Source: Pomphorhynchus laevis (lineage: Eukaryota > Acanthocephala > Palaeacanthocephala > Echinorhynchida > Pomphorhynchidae). Taken from it: a DNA stretch of 64,000 bases. The position numbers and the translations under genes are program-made. The stretch covers positions 62,001-126,000 of the forward strand of contig WNNJ02000802.1 in assembly GCA_012934845.2 (NCBI GenBank). The letters are read 5' to 3'. The notes beneath the pieces are model-generated. The model ran no database searches, was not told where the DNA came from, and saw nothing but the letters and a program-made list of their open reading frames with translations. The number at the start of each line of letters is the position of its first letter. Position 1 is the stretch's first letter. Of this stretch, positions 20,701 to 32,723 are shown one piece after another.

Positions 20701-22120
20701 CTCGTCATTTACGATTTCTCAAAGAGAATTAAATTTGTCGAATTACTTGCCAGAGTAAAATTCCTATCGAAATAAAATTCCTATTGAAAATACTTTAATA
20801 GTTCGGTGAATTAATCATAGCGAATGAAACGATTTCACATTTTATATTTAATAATACTGTTTATTACATTTTTGCTTTTATATTTTCTCCTGTGTGGTCG
20901 AAAAGACCATAAAAGGGTGAGGTGCCTGCATTGTTAATAATACAGTCATTGTCACAAAATGACTGTATTAGAAGGGTATGAGACTTGGAGTACATAGAAT
21001 AAATGCGATCTCTTGTATACTAGGAAACACACGGGATAATCTCTTTGGCAAATGTCTGCTAAATTATTTAAAAAATATTAAATTAAAAACTAATTCTACA
21101 AGAAGAAATTATTTTCAGCAATTTTGGAATCAAAATCATGTATTAACAGCAATAAGATAATCTAGCCACCCGGGATTTTCGATATTAAGATGTAAAGAAG
21201 AATATTTGGTCAGATAAAAGGATTATATATTGAATGTGAATTTGAGTGAGGGCAACAGCGTTTTTTTCATACAGGTTCTTTCGAATTTATTAGAACACGT
21301 GTGAAGAAGCGGCTTAACGATAATACAAATTACTGATGTTGGCAAGTGTATTTAGCAATAAAAATATTGCATTCGAAACGCAAGTCAACATAATTTCACT
21401 AGGTGTGCACATTGTATTGAAAAATAGACAATGGGCAGACAAACCTTTGCAAAAAACTTAATGAACAGGACAACATTTGAGTTGATACCGGCACCGCAAA
21501 CAATGTCAGAGTCGCCGATTTGTATAAGTGACGAAAAAGTGTTAAACAGGTCAAACGATTTATTTGTGAACAACTCTGAAAGCAGTAAAATTGTGGGCAA
21601 ATCATGGGAACTGTTAGATTGTGTAAATATCGGTATTGCGAAACGAATAACCATCACAGACGTTACTATCGATGGCAGCACCGTAACTATTTTAGAATGC
21701 GATTCTTTAAAGCAGTTCCAATCGTCCAGTATTTGAATTTAAATTAAAACCCGTAATTTGAATTAATCATATCATTATTCAAAATTATGTTAAATAAATT
21801 TTTTCAATTGAACTCTATTTTTGGCAACATTAAATTACGATGTCAATATTCACCTAATTATTTTTATTATATCAAAATCAGCGAAATATTATTTTGTATA
21901 TACTTCAAGTTTAAAAACAGATGGCTGTTTTGACCGCTCACAGATAACTACAGAAAAAATCAAAATAGAAAAAAGCACAAAGATAAGATCAAAATACTCA
22001 TTAGTAATCTTCGTTGCAGAAACGATTAACACCACGGGTGGTTCGTCAGCCAAGGATTACGTTCACAACTCATCCAAGGATATGCTGTACTTTGAATGGT
22101 TTATCATCAGATATGTCCAC
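20701..22120. other. AT-rich DNA, mostly unassigned
   Basis: No repeat family recognised. It contains a perfect 12-bp inverted repeat with a 7-base loop (20939-20969) and an uncharacterised frame at 21431-21736. Confidence 0.45.
21431..21736 (+). CDS. Uncharacterised 101-codon ORF
   Basis: An ATG-started frame of 101 codons with a mixed, protein-like composition and no homopolymer bias (MNRTTFELIPAPQ..., SWELLDCVNIGIAKRITI...). I recognise no domain, signal peptide or membrane segment, and I see no clear splice sites. A stop lies just upstream of the first codons. It faintly resembles the opening of the LINE-D ORF1 at about 38470 (MNR-x-T-x-ELI), so it could be a remnant of a LINE ORF1. It could also be chance. 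Confidence 0.25.
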   Translation: MGRQTFAKNLMNRTTFELIPAPQTMSESPICISDEKVLNRSNDLFVNNSESSKIVGKSWELLDCVNIGIAKRITITDVTIDGSTVTILECDSLKQFQSSSI

Positions 22121-22505
22121 GATGTTAAATGTATTGACTTAGCCATAAGGCTTTAAGCTGATCACATAAGACAATAAAAAACAGATCAACTAAATGGGTC
22201 AGCTAGAAAATGTGACAAATCGGCTTGATCGTATATCCAACGTCGAACCTTGTTTTTGAAAGCGAGGAAATTGGTGACGGCAGTGATATCTTCAAGCAAA
22301 CTATTCCAAACATCTACTGCCCGTTCAGACAGACTGTAAAATTTTCCCAGCTTACCCGGCAATTTCTTAAACCTCATCATACAATGGTATCGCAATCTTG
22401 TATTCTTTCGAAATCTAACTACATCCACAGAAAAACCATCAACTGAATGTACAATTCGCAAAAATACAATATGCATTATGTCAATTGGGAACCTATATAC
22501 TTCGA
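22121..22505 (-). mobile_element. CR1-like LINE 3' fragment
   Basis: On the minus strand the last part of a CR1-type ORF2 is open (YHCMMRFKKLPGKLGKFY, LSERAVDVWNSLLEDI) and ends at 22186. A 3' UTR with the stem-loop AGCC-TTAT-GGCT follows (22141-22152). It is 5'-truncated against the start of LINE-F at about 22505. Confidence 0.65.
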
Positions 22506-24188
22506 CACATGGTTGTGATGTTGAATCATCCAATCTCCTTGATACGTTCAACGATCTCAATCTAACCCAACAAATTCACAAATTCACTAGAAGGAGGAAG
22601 CAATCATCTGCCATTTTAGACCTCTGCTTATCACGATGGGAACCCACAATCGATGAAATCTCTCTCAGCCCCCTATTGGCAACAGTGGTCATTGTGTCAT
22701 TAAGGTGGCGGTTCTGTCAGTCTCTTTGAAACAATCCCCTCGTCAAAACCCGAATTGAATCCCTTCAAAGCGAATTTCGCAAGTATGACGCAAGCTATTC
22801 GAAACATTCAATGGCCTAATCCATATGTAATTGGCATAGATCAGTGCTGGGAAAATTTCAAATCTACCTTGATCAATGCTCTAAATTACTTCTCCCCTTT
22901 AAAACGTCAGCGCACATCCCACAAAACTCCCATTTGGTTTGACTCACAGATTAAACAAATGATTAAGACAAGAGACAAAATTTACAAAAAATTCAAAGAA
23001 GGGAATTGTTCTTGGACCGATTACAAGGAATTACGAAATCAAGTAACGGCACTCAAACGTCAGAAACGCAGGTGTTTCGTTTCTAATCTTTGTCGATCAT
23101 CCAAAAGATATCCCAGTAAATTTTCAAACATATCAGCTCATTTAAATCAATTACCCCTGAGATCAACTCTATATTTATGGAAACTGGTGAGCTCACATTC
23201 GATGACAAAGCAATTGCCAATATTTTCCTGGATCAATTCACTGAAGAGAGTCCTACCTGTCAGTATTGCCCCCGAGTCTCCACAGCTCAATATCCGTGTT
23301 ACGAATTTACTCCATTTGATAAATTTGAGGTACTTAACGAACTTCTGAAGCTACCACGATCAATTGCGGCAGGACCAGACAATATTCCTCCAATTCTTCT
23401 TCGGGAACTTGCACCAGTAATATATGAACCTTTACACACCATATTCGATTTATCCTTGTCAACAGGCTGTATACCATCAGATTGGAAATGTTCTACAATC
23501 CGACCTCTCTACAAAAGAGGGGACCGTAATCTAGCAAGCAACTATCGACTAATAAGCCTTACCTGCGTTGCTTGTAAAGTGCTAGAGAAACTGCTTTTTA
23601 AACGAATCATCGGGCACCTAGAAGGGAACCAAGTACTCTGCGACAACCAGCATGGTTTCCGCCCAGGAAGATCTACTGTCACAAACCTCGTACTTGCGAG
23701 AAGTGATTGGACCAGATATGCCGAGGCTGGAGTTAGTGTTGATGTTTTGTTTTTCGACCTCAGCAAAGCATTTAATCGGATATACTATGATGTCCTCCTT
23801 ATTACGCTGGAAGAGTACGGCATCATAGGAACCCTTTAAAATTGGATTAACTCATTCCTTAGAAATCGACTCCTTCCTTAGCTAAGGAATTAACTCCTTC
23901 CTTAGCTAAAATTGTCTTGATTGTTAAATACATAAATTCCAGATTTCAGTTCCGCAAGCGAAGCGAGCAGAAAATCTTGTCCACCAAGATTGTAAAACAA
24001 TCAAACTACAATCTTCGACGACAACCAACGACAACCTTCGACGACAACTAACGACAACCATCGACAACCATCCGCTTGACAATTATCGACAACCATCGAC
24101 GACATCCGCTCGCTACTTACAACTAACGACTTGCAGACTAACGGAGTTTAAACATTCTTGATTATAACTAACTAATTAACATTTTATT

Positions 24189-25564
24189 ATGGCAAAGAGA
24201 AAGCTAACTAAAAATGTCGGCCAGCAACTCAAGTCCGTCAAGGAAGCTTACATCGAAAAGCAAATTGGATGCGACAACAAGAACTGCAATGTTTGGACTC
24301 ACGTTGCCATTCCTTTCACTGACGAGGACAACGTTTTAAATCGGAATTTCCTCTGCGGCTTCTGTTGTGCTGCCCTCGTAGGTAAGCTAATGAAGAATGA
24401 CCACTCAAACGGTGGAGACGTTCTGAACGCTAACAAAACAGATTTGTGCTCAATAAACTAAACTTGATATCTCTCAGTCGACTCAGACCGCTGTTATTCA
24501 TAAAACATCAACAAACGACAACATATCTTATAATCTATCGTCGTCATCCGTTTGCTTACTAACTCCTTCGTCATCTATGAAACCCGTTCTTGAAACTTCT
24601 CACACACACTCCTCCTTTAACTACGGATAAAACTTCCCATAATCTTCATCTTCCTAACAATGCAAACAGTAAAGGCCTTCATCTCGTACCTCATTTTTCC
24701 TATTCATCCCCACATCTAAATACATCTCATACCTCTTTCTTCTCTTCACGTACTCCTTACTCTACCTCCATCGTATCACTTCTCAATAATTTACATCCTT
24801 CTGTCAAAATTATCTCCAGTAACATCTCCGTTCAACCTATTCAACAATCCACTTCTGTCACACATGCTCCAACCGTATCACCTATCAATAATTTACATCC
24901 TTCCGTCAAAATCATCTCCAGTAACATCTCCGATCAACCGATTCAACACTCCACTCCTGTCACACATGCTCCAAACTATCTTAAATCTTCACTTAGCACC
25001 CCTGTCATTCCCACGTTTATCTGCTCTTCTGCCTCTACTGCTACCAGGTCTTTCCGTCCACCACTACGTAATCGTTTTCCTTCGCGCGATCGATGCATTA
25101 TCATATCTAATTTAAAGGTTTCCGAATCTGCTTCTCCTCAATGTCGCCTCGATGATGATGTATCTGCTTTCAGGTCTATCCTAGCAACCATTCTTCCTGA
25201 TAATAATCCATCCCTCTTCAATAATATCGCTCCTGTATATTTGATCCGTTTAAACAAATCCACTAAATCCAATCATCTCAGTCCTCCACTCCTAAAAATT
25301 GTTTTCCGAGATAGTTCACATGCATCCTTGGCACTCTCCCAACGTTTTAAACTTCTTACCACTTCATCTACTAGTCGTATCTTTCCTGACCGCTCCCCTT
25401 CTGATATTGCCCAGCTCAATTTAGCTCGCATTGAGAAACATCGACGTGAAACAAACGGCGAGTCATCCTTATCTATACGTCAAATCAATGGAAATTTTCA
25501 CGTTGTACACACAAGGCCAAAAATTCGATGGCGTCCCATCTCTCCCCCTTGTCTTCTTCGCTAG
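24189..25564 (+). pseudogene. LINE-A2 ORF1, frameshifted
   Basis: The first 90 codons (24189-24461) carry the Cys motif C28-x4-C33-x-VWTH ... CGFC. The frame then stops, and the rest resumes in another frame to 25564 with the conserved RRM-like region (QCRLDDDVSAFRSIL, LLKIVFRDSSHA, IFPDRSPSD, REINGESS-like). A 34-residue unit is repeated twice in tandem in the middle (about 24778-24980; NNLHPSVKIISSNIS). The end overlaps ORF2 by 37 nt in the -1 frame. Confidence 0.8.
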
Positions 25565-28428
25565 TCGATCTCGCTCCTAAGCATACTTTTCGTCTTAGTC
25601 TATTCAACACTCGCTCCATTCTTCATAAAGCTGATTTGAGCCTTGATACCGCTGATCAATTATCTATCGATATTCTCTGCATTACCGAATCCTGGCACTC
25701 TGACTCCGACGATCTTGTTATTCGTCGTCTATGTCGCTCTGGTTGTTCTGTAGTTTAATCAGCTCGTCAAATTGCCTCTCATACATCTACCGCTTTTAAC
25801 CATGGCGATATAGATGCCATTGCTCGTCACCCAATGTCTTTACGTAAAATTAACGTTAACATCCGTTACACCTCGTTCGAATTACTCATATGCAGATTAT
25901 CAACTCCTTTCCCTCTGGAACTTGTGATTGTATACCGTCCAGGTTCAGTTGCCCCCTCACGTATCTTCTTTAACGACCTTGCAGATCTAATGTATCACTG
26001 TTCATTGTTTTATACTCCTTCTTTTGTTCTCCGTGACTTCAACATTCGTCTCGATCTCCCGACTGACTCTGACTCTATCACTTTAACTAATCTTTTTTCT
26101 GATTTTAACTATAAATTACTTTCAACAAGCCCAACTCATATTCTCGGCGGTGCTCTCGACATCATTGCTGTCCCAATCTGCTTCAATGACTATACTTCCT
26201 TGTCAATTACTGATCCCGGTTTGTCCGATCATTTCCTTGTCACTCTTACTCTTACTCGTCCCCATCCTCCTTCTCCGCCTCCACCAATATCCACACCAAG
26301 TCGACCCTGGAAACTTCTCGATATCCCTATTCTCTGCACAGCCTTACTCAATTCTTCACTCTTTTCACTTCCTCTTAACTATCTCTCTCCCGATGATCTC
26401 TGCATTCTGTTTGATTCTGAACTTACGTCGATCCTCAATAACCTTCTGCCTAGTCGACTCCGACGCTCTCAGCGCTTGCGCCATGCTCCCTGGTTCGATT
26501 CTGACTGTAGTCTTTCTAAGTGTCGACTCCGTCACTCTTTTCGTGTGTATAATCGCTTTCTTAAACGTTCTCCCAACTCACTCCCTCCAAATCTCCGTGA
26601 TTCCTACTTTTCTCTACGCCGTTCACATCTTATTCTTATACGTACTAAACGTACTATCTTTTGGCGAAATCAACTCGAGTCATCTTCCAACTCTAAATCT
26701 CATTGGAAAATCTTAAACTCAATTCTTTCACGATCATCTACTTCTTGTAATATAAATCCTGATGAATTTTCTTCTTATCTACAAACTAAGCTATCTAATT
26801 TACTTTCCCTACTACCCATAGCCCCCTTGTACCCACTCTTCTCTTTAAATACTTCCCTCCCAGAACTATTCCACCTTCTTCCCGTTTCATCTGATGAAGT
26901 TTCTTCGGTTCTGCTGTCATTACCTAATAAAACCTCTCCTTCTGACCCAATTCCAACTCACTTACTTAAAAATATCTGCTCCTCTATCTCACCCTTCCTA
27001 ACCACATTGTTCAACTCGTCCATCCGTAGCCGTACATTTCCTTCCGTCTGGAAATGTGCCACTGTTCGTCCTCTCATCAAAAAGCAATCTCTCGACTCCT
27101 CACTACCATCTTCGTACCGTCCAATCTCACTTCTCCCAACCCTCTCTAAAATCCTTGAGCGTCTCGTTCTCAAGCAAGTTAATACATATCTATTTTCCTC
27201 TAACTTGTTTCCTCCCTTCCAAGCCGCTTTTCGCTCTAATCACTCTACTAAAATTGCCTGTCTTAAAGTTTATAATGACTTACTCATCTCGCGCGATCAT
27301 AAATTATGTAGTGTCATAGTTTCTCTTGATCTATCGTCTGCTTTTGACATCGTCGATCACTCGATTCTTCTACATCGCCTTCGTCATGATTATGGCTTCT
27401 CTTTACCCACTGTATCATGGTTTTCTTCATATCTATCAAACCGTACATTTCGCGTATATTCTAACTCTTCTCTCTCCCATCCTTCATCCATTCCGTCCGG
27501 TGTTCCACAAGGCTCCGTATTAGGCCCTATGCTTTTCTCTCTTCTTCTCGGTGACTTGTCTTCGATTTCTCATAAATTTAACTTCCATGTTATGCAATAT
27601 GCTGATGACATTCTCATCTATGCTCACGCACCTGTTTATCGTATTCATGATCTTAGTGTTTCTGTTTCCAGCTGTCTTGTCTCAATTTCCAATCATCTTT
27701 CTTCCCTTCGCCTTTCTCTGAATCCTGATAAATCTAAAATTATGTGGATCCTACCTCGAAGCTTCGGCGTAGAACCTCCTTCCGTATCACTAAATTCTAC
27801 AATTCTTCCTATCGTTGATAATCTCGTTTTCCTAGGCTTTCATTTCGACAACCGACTTTCACTTAAACCTTTCGTTAGTGATAAAGTACGCTCATCTATC
27901 TTGATACTCCGCAATCTCCGTCAAGTTCGTAGATTGATCGATTTCTTTTCTTGTATGACTCTCATATCTTCTCTTCTTTTCTCAAGACTTGATTACTGTC
28001 TTAGTCTATTTTCCAACTCACCTAAATCCACTCTTCTTCCTTTACAACGCATCATCAACGCTGCCGTCCGAGTTCTCCTCCGTCTTCGTCGTTTTGATCA
28101 TACATCCCACTATCTTGTTTCTCTTGATTGGCCTACCATTTATTGTCGTGTTCAAATTCGTCTTCTTATCATTGCTTTTCGCCTTATAACTTCTCATACC
28201 CCTTCATTTCTCAACCTTCCTTTTCTCGACAATTCTCGTACTGTGTATTGTGCTCTGCGTTCCCGTAATTCCCTTCTTTTACATGTCCCAAACTACTCTA
28301 CCTCTTTTGGCTTCCGCTCCTTCGTTGTGGCTGCTCCTCTCTTGTGGAATCAACTGCCTATTCATATCCGCCAATCAACATCTATGCCGTACTTCAAACG
28401 CCAAATCCAATTTTATTTCAACAATTAA
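25528..28428 (+). pseudogene. LINE-A2 ORF2, endonuclease-RT with one in-frame stop
   Basis: From the ATG at 25528 the frame is open except for one TAA at 25756-25758, then open for 864 codons to 28428. It has an endonuclease (TESWHSDSDD, YRPGS, LDIIAVP, GLSDHF), RT motif A with Asp kept ([13 protein letters not shown]), GVPQGSVLGPMLF and YADDILIYAHAP, and the C-terminal LLWNQLP motif. The GDFN motif reads RDFN here, a further loss. It is close to LINE-A ORF2 over its full length. Confidence 0.85.
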
Positions 28429-29069
28429 CTAATTACCTGTGACTTTTGATGTTCTTTTTTTTGTTTGTTAGTGGTCATGTAAGCGTGCATTTTGCACGCA
28501 TTTGCCACGTTAAATAAATTATTGTATTATTATTAAAATCGGAGGATTACTGTATAGGTCAATAAACATATGTCAAACCAGGAACTACTGGACGCGGTGT
28601 TCCTCAGGGATCGGTACTCAGTCCACTGCTCTTCATTATTTACATCAACGAGCTTAATACAGCTATTTCGAGTCCATGTAGTTTATATGCCGACTACTTG
28701 AAAATTTGGCGACCAAAAATCGATAACTGAGATCCAATGATACTCCAGAGAGACATTGATAATATCAAGGTCTGGTGTAATCAACGGGGACTGGTATTAA
28801 ACCCCGATAAGTCAAAACATATGCGCATCGGACATATATACATCAATTCGTCATATACCATTGACGGAAGAGAAATTGAAACAGTTTCCTAATTTCAAAA
28901 CCTTGTAGTGATCGTAAATAGAAGCTTATCGACCATCCCACATACCAGTCACACAGTTGCTAAATGCCGTCAAATTTTAGGAGTTATTATTATAACAAAC
29001 AGAAGCAAATGAGCTACAAGCTCGTGTCACTTACAAAACATGATAAAATAAAAAAACCAACAAAAAGAT

Positions 29070-31615
29070 TCAATCAAATAGTAGTCGCAAATTCCTTCTT
29101 TCGGCTTCGATGGCTTTCTTGATAGCATCACTAGATATACTACTAGAGATATCAAGGCACTTTAGTGCATTCCATCCGTTAATTACCCTGGTTGCAAATC
29201 GATGGTAAACAGGAATTCTTGTAGTTGGCTTTATTAGTTTCCACACATGCCCACGAGTTTCTCGTCTATCATTCACGGATAACAAGCTAGAGAGACCACC
29301 AAAGCCATCGAAAACAATTGTGACTGCGGTTGATAAATCAATGGCCGATCTGCGGTATTTCAATGTGCCGAGACGTAGAGATGTCAAACGTTCAGCATAT
29401 CTCAAATTGGAGAAATTCGGACTCATTCGTGACCCTTTACGTAACAAGTTCTCAATGTCACGGGATTTCCTTAAAGTCTGTGGATAAGTTACAGGTAAAC
29501 CGTATTCAAGGATGGGAAGAATATAAGAGCAAAATAGTCGCTTGAACATTGATGGACTTATCCGATCAAAAGACTTGAAAAACATCCATAAAACACGATA
29601 GCCTCGATTACAAATATATCTAGTGTGGACATTAGTTTTTAAGCTACTGGTCATCATCACACCAAGATCTTTGAATTCACCCACTCGGCCTATCTGAATC
29701 GAACCTATCTGATACGATGAGTTTAGTGAAGAACCAATGGACATATGCGCACATTTAGAGGGGTTAACCCTCAAACCATTTTCCGCTGACCATTTTTCTA
29801 GACATGTCAGATCATCTTGAAGGATCTTAATGTCCCTTCCGTCTCTAATAGGCCGCCATATCTTAACATCGTCAGCATACATTACGACATCAGAACGAAT
29901 TACAGATGGGAGATCATTGATATAGACAATAAAAAGAAGTGGGGAGATAACAGCACCCTGTGGAACGCCAGAATGAATAACGAATGAGTGGACATATCTG
30001 CACCTACACGTACTTTAAAAGAGCGTGAACTCAAGTAATTTGCAATCCACGCGACATACATAGAACAAAAACTAAGTGACCTCAATTTGTGAATGAGTCG
30101 ATCATGCGGGACTGAATCAAAAGCATGAGAGAAATCTACAAAAAGTACATCAGATTGAACTCGTTTATCTAATGAAGACTGCCATGCGTTGGAAGAAACC
30201 AAAAGATTACTTATTGTTGATCTATTTGGTCTGAAACCGTGTTGTGAGTCAGTGAGTTTACCGTTGCTTTCCAAATCAGAGGATATGTTTTTGACTATTA
30301 GCTTTTCAAGCAACTTACAAATAATACATGTCAAGGCTACTGGGCGATAGTTCTTACACATTTGTCGATCTCCCATTTTATACACTGGAACTACAATGGA
30401 CTCCTTCCAACGCGAAGGAATTCGAGATTGGAGAATAGAAAACTTAAACATACAAAAAACATATAAATATATTTGAGAAGCAACTTTATTTAAAAGAATT
30501 GAGGGAAGTCCGTCCGGACCGGCAGCGATGTTCGGTTTTAATTTACAGAGAAGCTTTAAAACATCTTCAGCACAAAACGACAGATTAGATCGGTCGAATG
30601 CATCTGAACCCTTTTCTGATTCAGAACTACACAATGTCCGCGAAGAGCAAAACATCGATGAGAACTCCTGGGCAAATAAGTTTGCCATGACACTTTTACA
30701 CGTGACCTCGCCTTGAGAATCATCCCTCAACGATACTAGTGGAATATTCGAGCCCCTGATTTTGCGAATGTAAGAGAATAGAGCCTTGCCATCCATAGAA
30801 CTCAGCTTCTCCTCAAACTGACGACGCTTCATTCTCTTGAGAGCGGTAAATCTATTCCTAATTTGTTTGAAAGACTCATAAGATTGTTGTCCACAACGAA
30901 ATGAAATCCACGCATGTTTACGTGCGCGTGAGTGATACCGGAGAAGCCCATCAAACCAAGGACAAACTTCCCTGTGTTTTAAACTTGGGAGAATGCAATA
31001 TCAGTAAGTTATAGAGTGTGCTCTCAAAAACATACCAAGCCTCGTCTATTCCGCATTTATACGGATCCGGCCATCTAACCAGATTCAATTTGTAGGTAAT
31101 TGCGTCGAAATCAGCCTTCCGTAAGTTCAGAGGCTTACCCTGCATGGGACTGACCGACGTTACATTGCTTGCGCATTTAAATGAAAAGGACAGTACGCAA
31201 TGATCGCTAATCCCCAGTCCAGAAAGATAATCTATGTGAGTAATATCAGACTTAAACGAAGACAAGACCACGTCTAGCTGGGCAGACGACTGGCTAGTGA
31301 AACGGGTTGCCTCATGTGCATGCTGATGCAGATCACACAATAAAACCGAGTCTGATGCAATGCGACTAGGAAATGAAAACGAGTCCCAAATTGAGGGAAT
31401 ATTCAGATCTCCTAAGATTAGGCATTTTTTCTGTTGACCACAGAGCTCAATAAGTTCTATTAAATAATCGCTACTTGCCAAAGGAGGACGATAGAACACT
31501 AGCACATACATAGAATTGAGCTAATCAAGGCACAATTTGAGGTATAAAGCCTCAATCCCATTGGCATCACTAATCGTCTGCAAACACACTACATCAATAC
31601 CTAAACTACATCAAT
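29070..31615 (-). pseudogene. LINE-I ORF2, endonuclease-RT remains
   Basis: Long open pieces remain: 30951-31511 (endonuclease: FYRPP, GDLNIPS, LDVVLSS, GLGISDHCVLSF), 29900-30832 (RT: AAGPDGLPS, NYRPVALTC, QHGFRPNRST, VDFSHAFDSVPHDRL) and 29070-29882 (MYADDVKIW, thumb, C-terminus with RVINGWNAL). A frameshift near 29940-29990 lies just after the RT GVPQG region, and others break the linker. There is no intact copy of this family in the window. Confidence 0.8.
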
Positions 31616-31697
31616 ACCATCGACGACAACCATCGACGACAACCATCGACGACAACCATCGGTTGAAAAATTGATTAAAATACATTCTTACAAGTTT

Positions 31698-32723
31698 ATG
31701 GAAGGACGTAAGAAAACAACTAAGACCGACACCAACTATGGACAACTGCAAGTACAGTGCTCGATACACGACTGCAGCGTCTGGACAACAATCACCTGCG
31801 ACAAGAATAAGGCTAAAGAAGACTTCGTATGTGGTTTTTGTGCCAACAAACTAATATGTAACCTTTCCAATAAGCACATATCAACATCCAACACGTCAAC
31901 TCAAACTACCCTCGTCGTTTCTAATGTCCTTTCTCCACCCACCGACCCTACCACCATATACACTTCCCATTCCATGTCATCTTTACTTCCCGACACCCCA
32001 CGTCCCGTCCTTCCCGTCTCGTTTCTCAATAACTTGCATCCATCAATCAAAATCACCTCCACCAACCTCCACTATCCTTCCACTCATAACCTTTCCTCAC
32101 ATCGCTTGCCACCCTCTTTATTATCATTATCCTCTATGTCTCCCGTCGTCAAACCAAATCCCTCCAAATCATCAACTGAAAGCTCTTCTATCGTGATCTC
32201 ACCTACTCACGTCAGTCGTCCTCCTTTACGGAAGCGCTTTGCTTCTCGCGATCGTTGCGTCATTGTTACTAACATCACGCCTTCTAACTCCTTATCTCCA
32301 CAAGCACGTCTGGACCACGGTGTTTCCGCCTTCAGATCCATCTTCTCGTCTATTGTCCCTGCGGATAAACCATCCTTTTTCAAGGACATTTCTCCTGTCG
32401 CATTCATCCGTCTAAACAAATCTTCTCAATCTAATCCTTCCCAGCCCCCTCTCCTAAAAATTGTTTTCAAGCATCGCTCTCACGCGTCTTCTGTCCTCTC
32501 TCAACGATTCAAACTCATGTCATCTTCAACCACTCGAATTTTCCCCGATCGCGCCCCTTCTGAAATCGCTCAAATCTCTTCAGCCCGCATCGAAAAACGC
32601 CGTCGCGAGGAAAACGGCGAAACATCACTCTCCATCCGAAACATAGACAGAAATTTTCAAGTTGTCCACACCCGTCCAAAAATTCGATGGCGCTCCATCT
32701 CTCCTATGTGTCTTCTCCATTAG
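31698..32723 (+). CDS. LINE-A ORF1 (second copy)
   Basis: I start it at the ATG of MEGRKKTTK, which matches the start of the sister ORF1 (MGGRKKTTK); an ATG-less extension upstream to 31671 is open but not shared. It is 341 residues with the same Cys motif and RRM-like region. Only a few residues differ from the 18569-19594 protein (for example a Gly for Asp in RLDHGVSAF and an Arg for Gly in NIDRNFQ), so it was intact until recently. Confidence 0.87.
   Translation: MEGRKKTTKTDTNYGQLQVQCSIHDCSVWTTITCDKNKAKEDFVCGFCANKLICNLSNKHISTSNTSTQTTLVVSNVLSPPTDPTTIYTSHSMSSLLPDTPRPVLPVSFLNNLHPSIKITSTNLHYPSTHNLSSHRLPPSLLSLSSMSPVVKPNPSKSSTESSSIVISPTHVSRPPLRKRFASRDRCVIVTNITPSNSLSPQARLDHGVSAFRSIFSSIVPADKPSFFKDISPVAFIRLNKSSQSNPSQPPLLKIVFKHRSHASSVLSQRFKLMSSSTTRIFPDRAPSEIAQISSARIEKRRREENGETSLSIRNIDRNFQVVHTRPKIRWRSISPMCLLH

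Larger units (their letters stand above)
23869..28535 (+). mobile_element. LINE-A2, full-length, inserted in LINE-F
   Basis: About 4.67 kb, flanked by AAATCG at 23863-23868 and 28536-28541 (probable 6-bp target-site duplication). The 5' UTR has a doubled actccttccttagctaa unit (23869-23911) and a loose array of cgacaaccatcgacaac-type units (24000-24105) recalling the LINE-A monomer. ORF1 and ORF2 follow, each with one main lesion, then the 3' hairpin GCGTGC-ATTTT-GCACGC (28483-28499) and a ttattgtattattatt tail. Confidence 0.88.
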
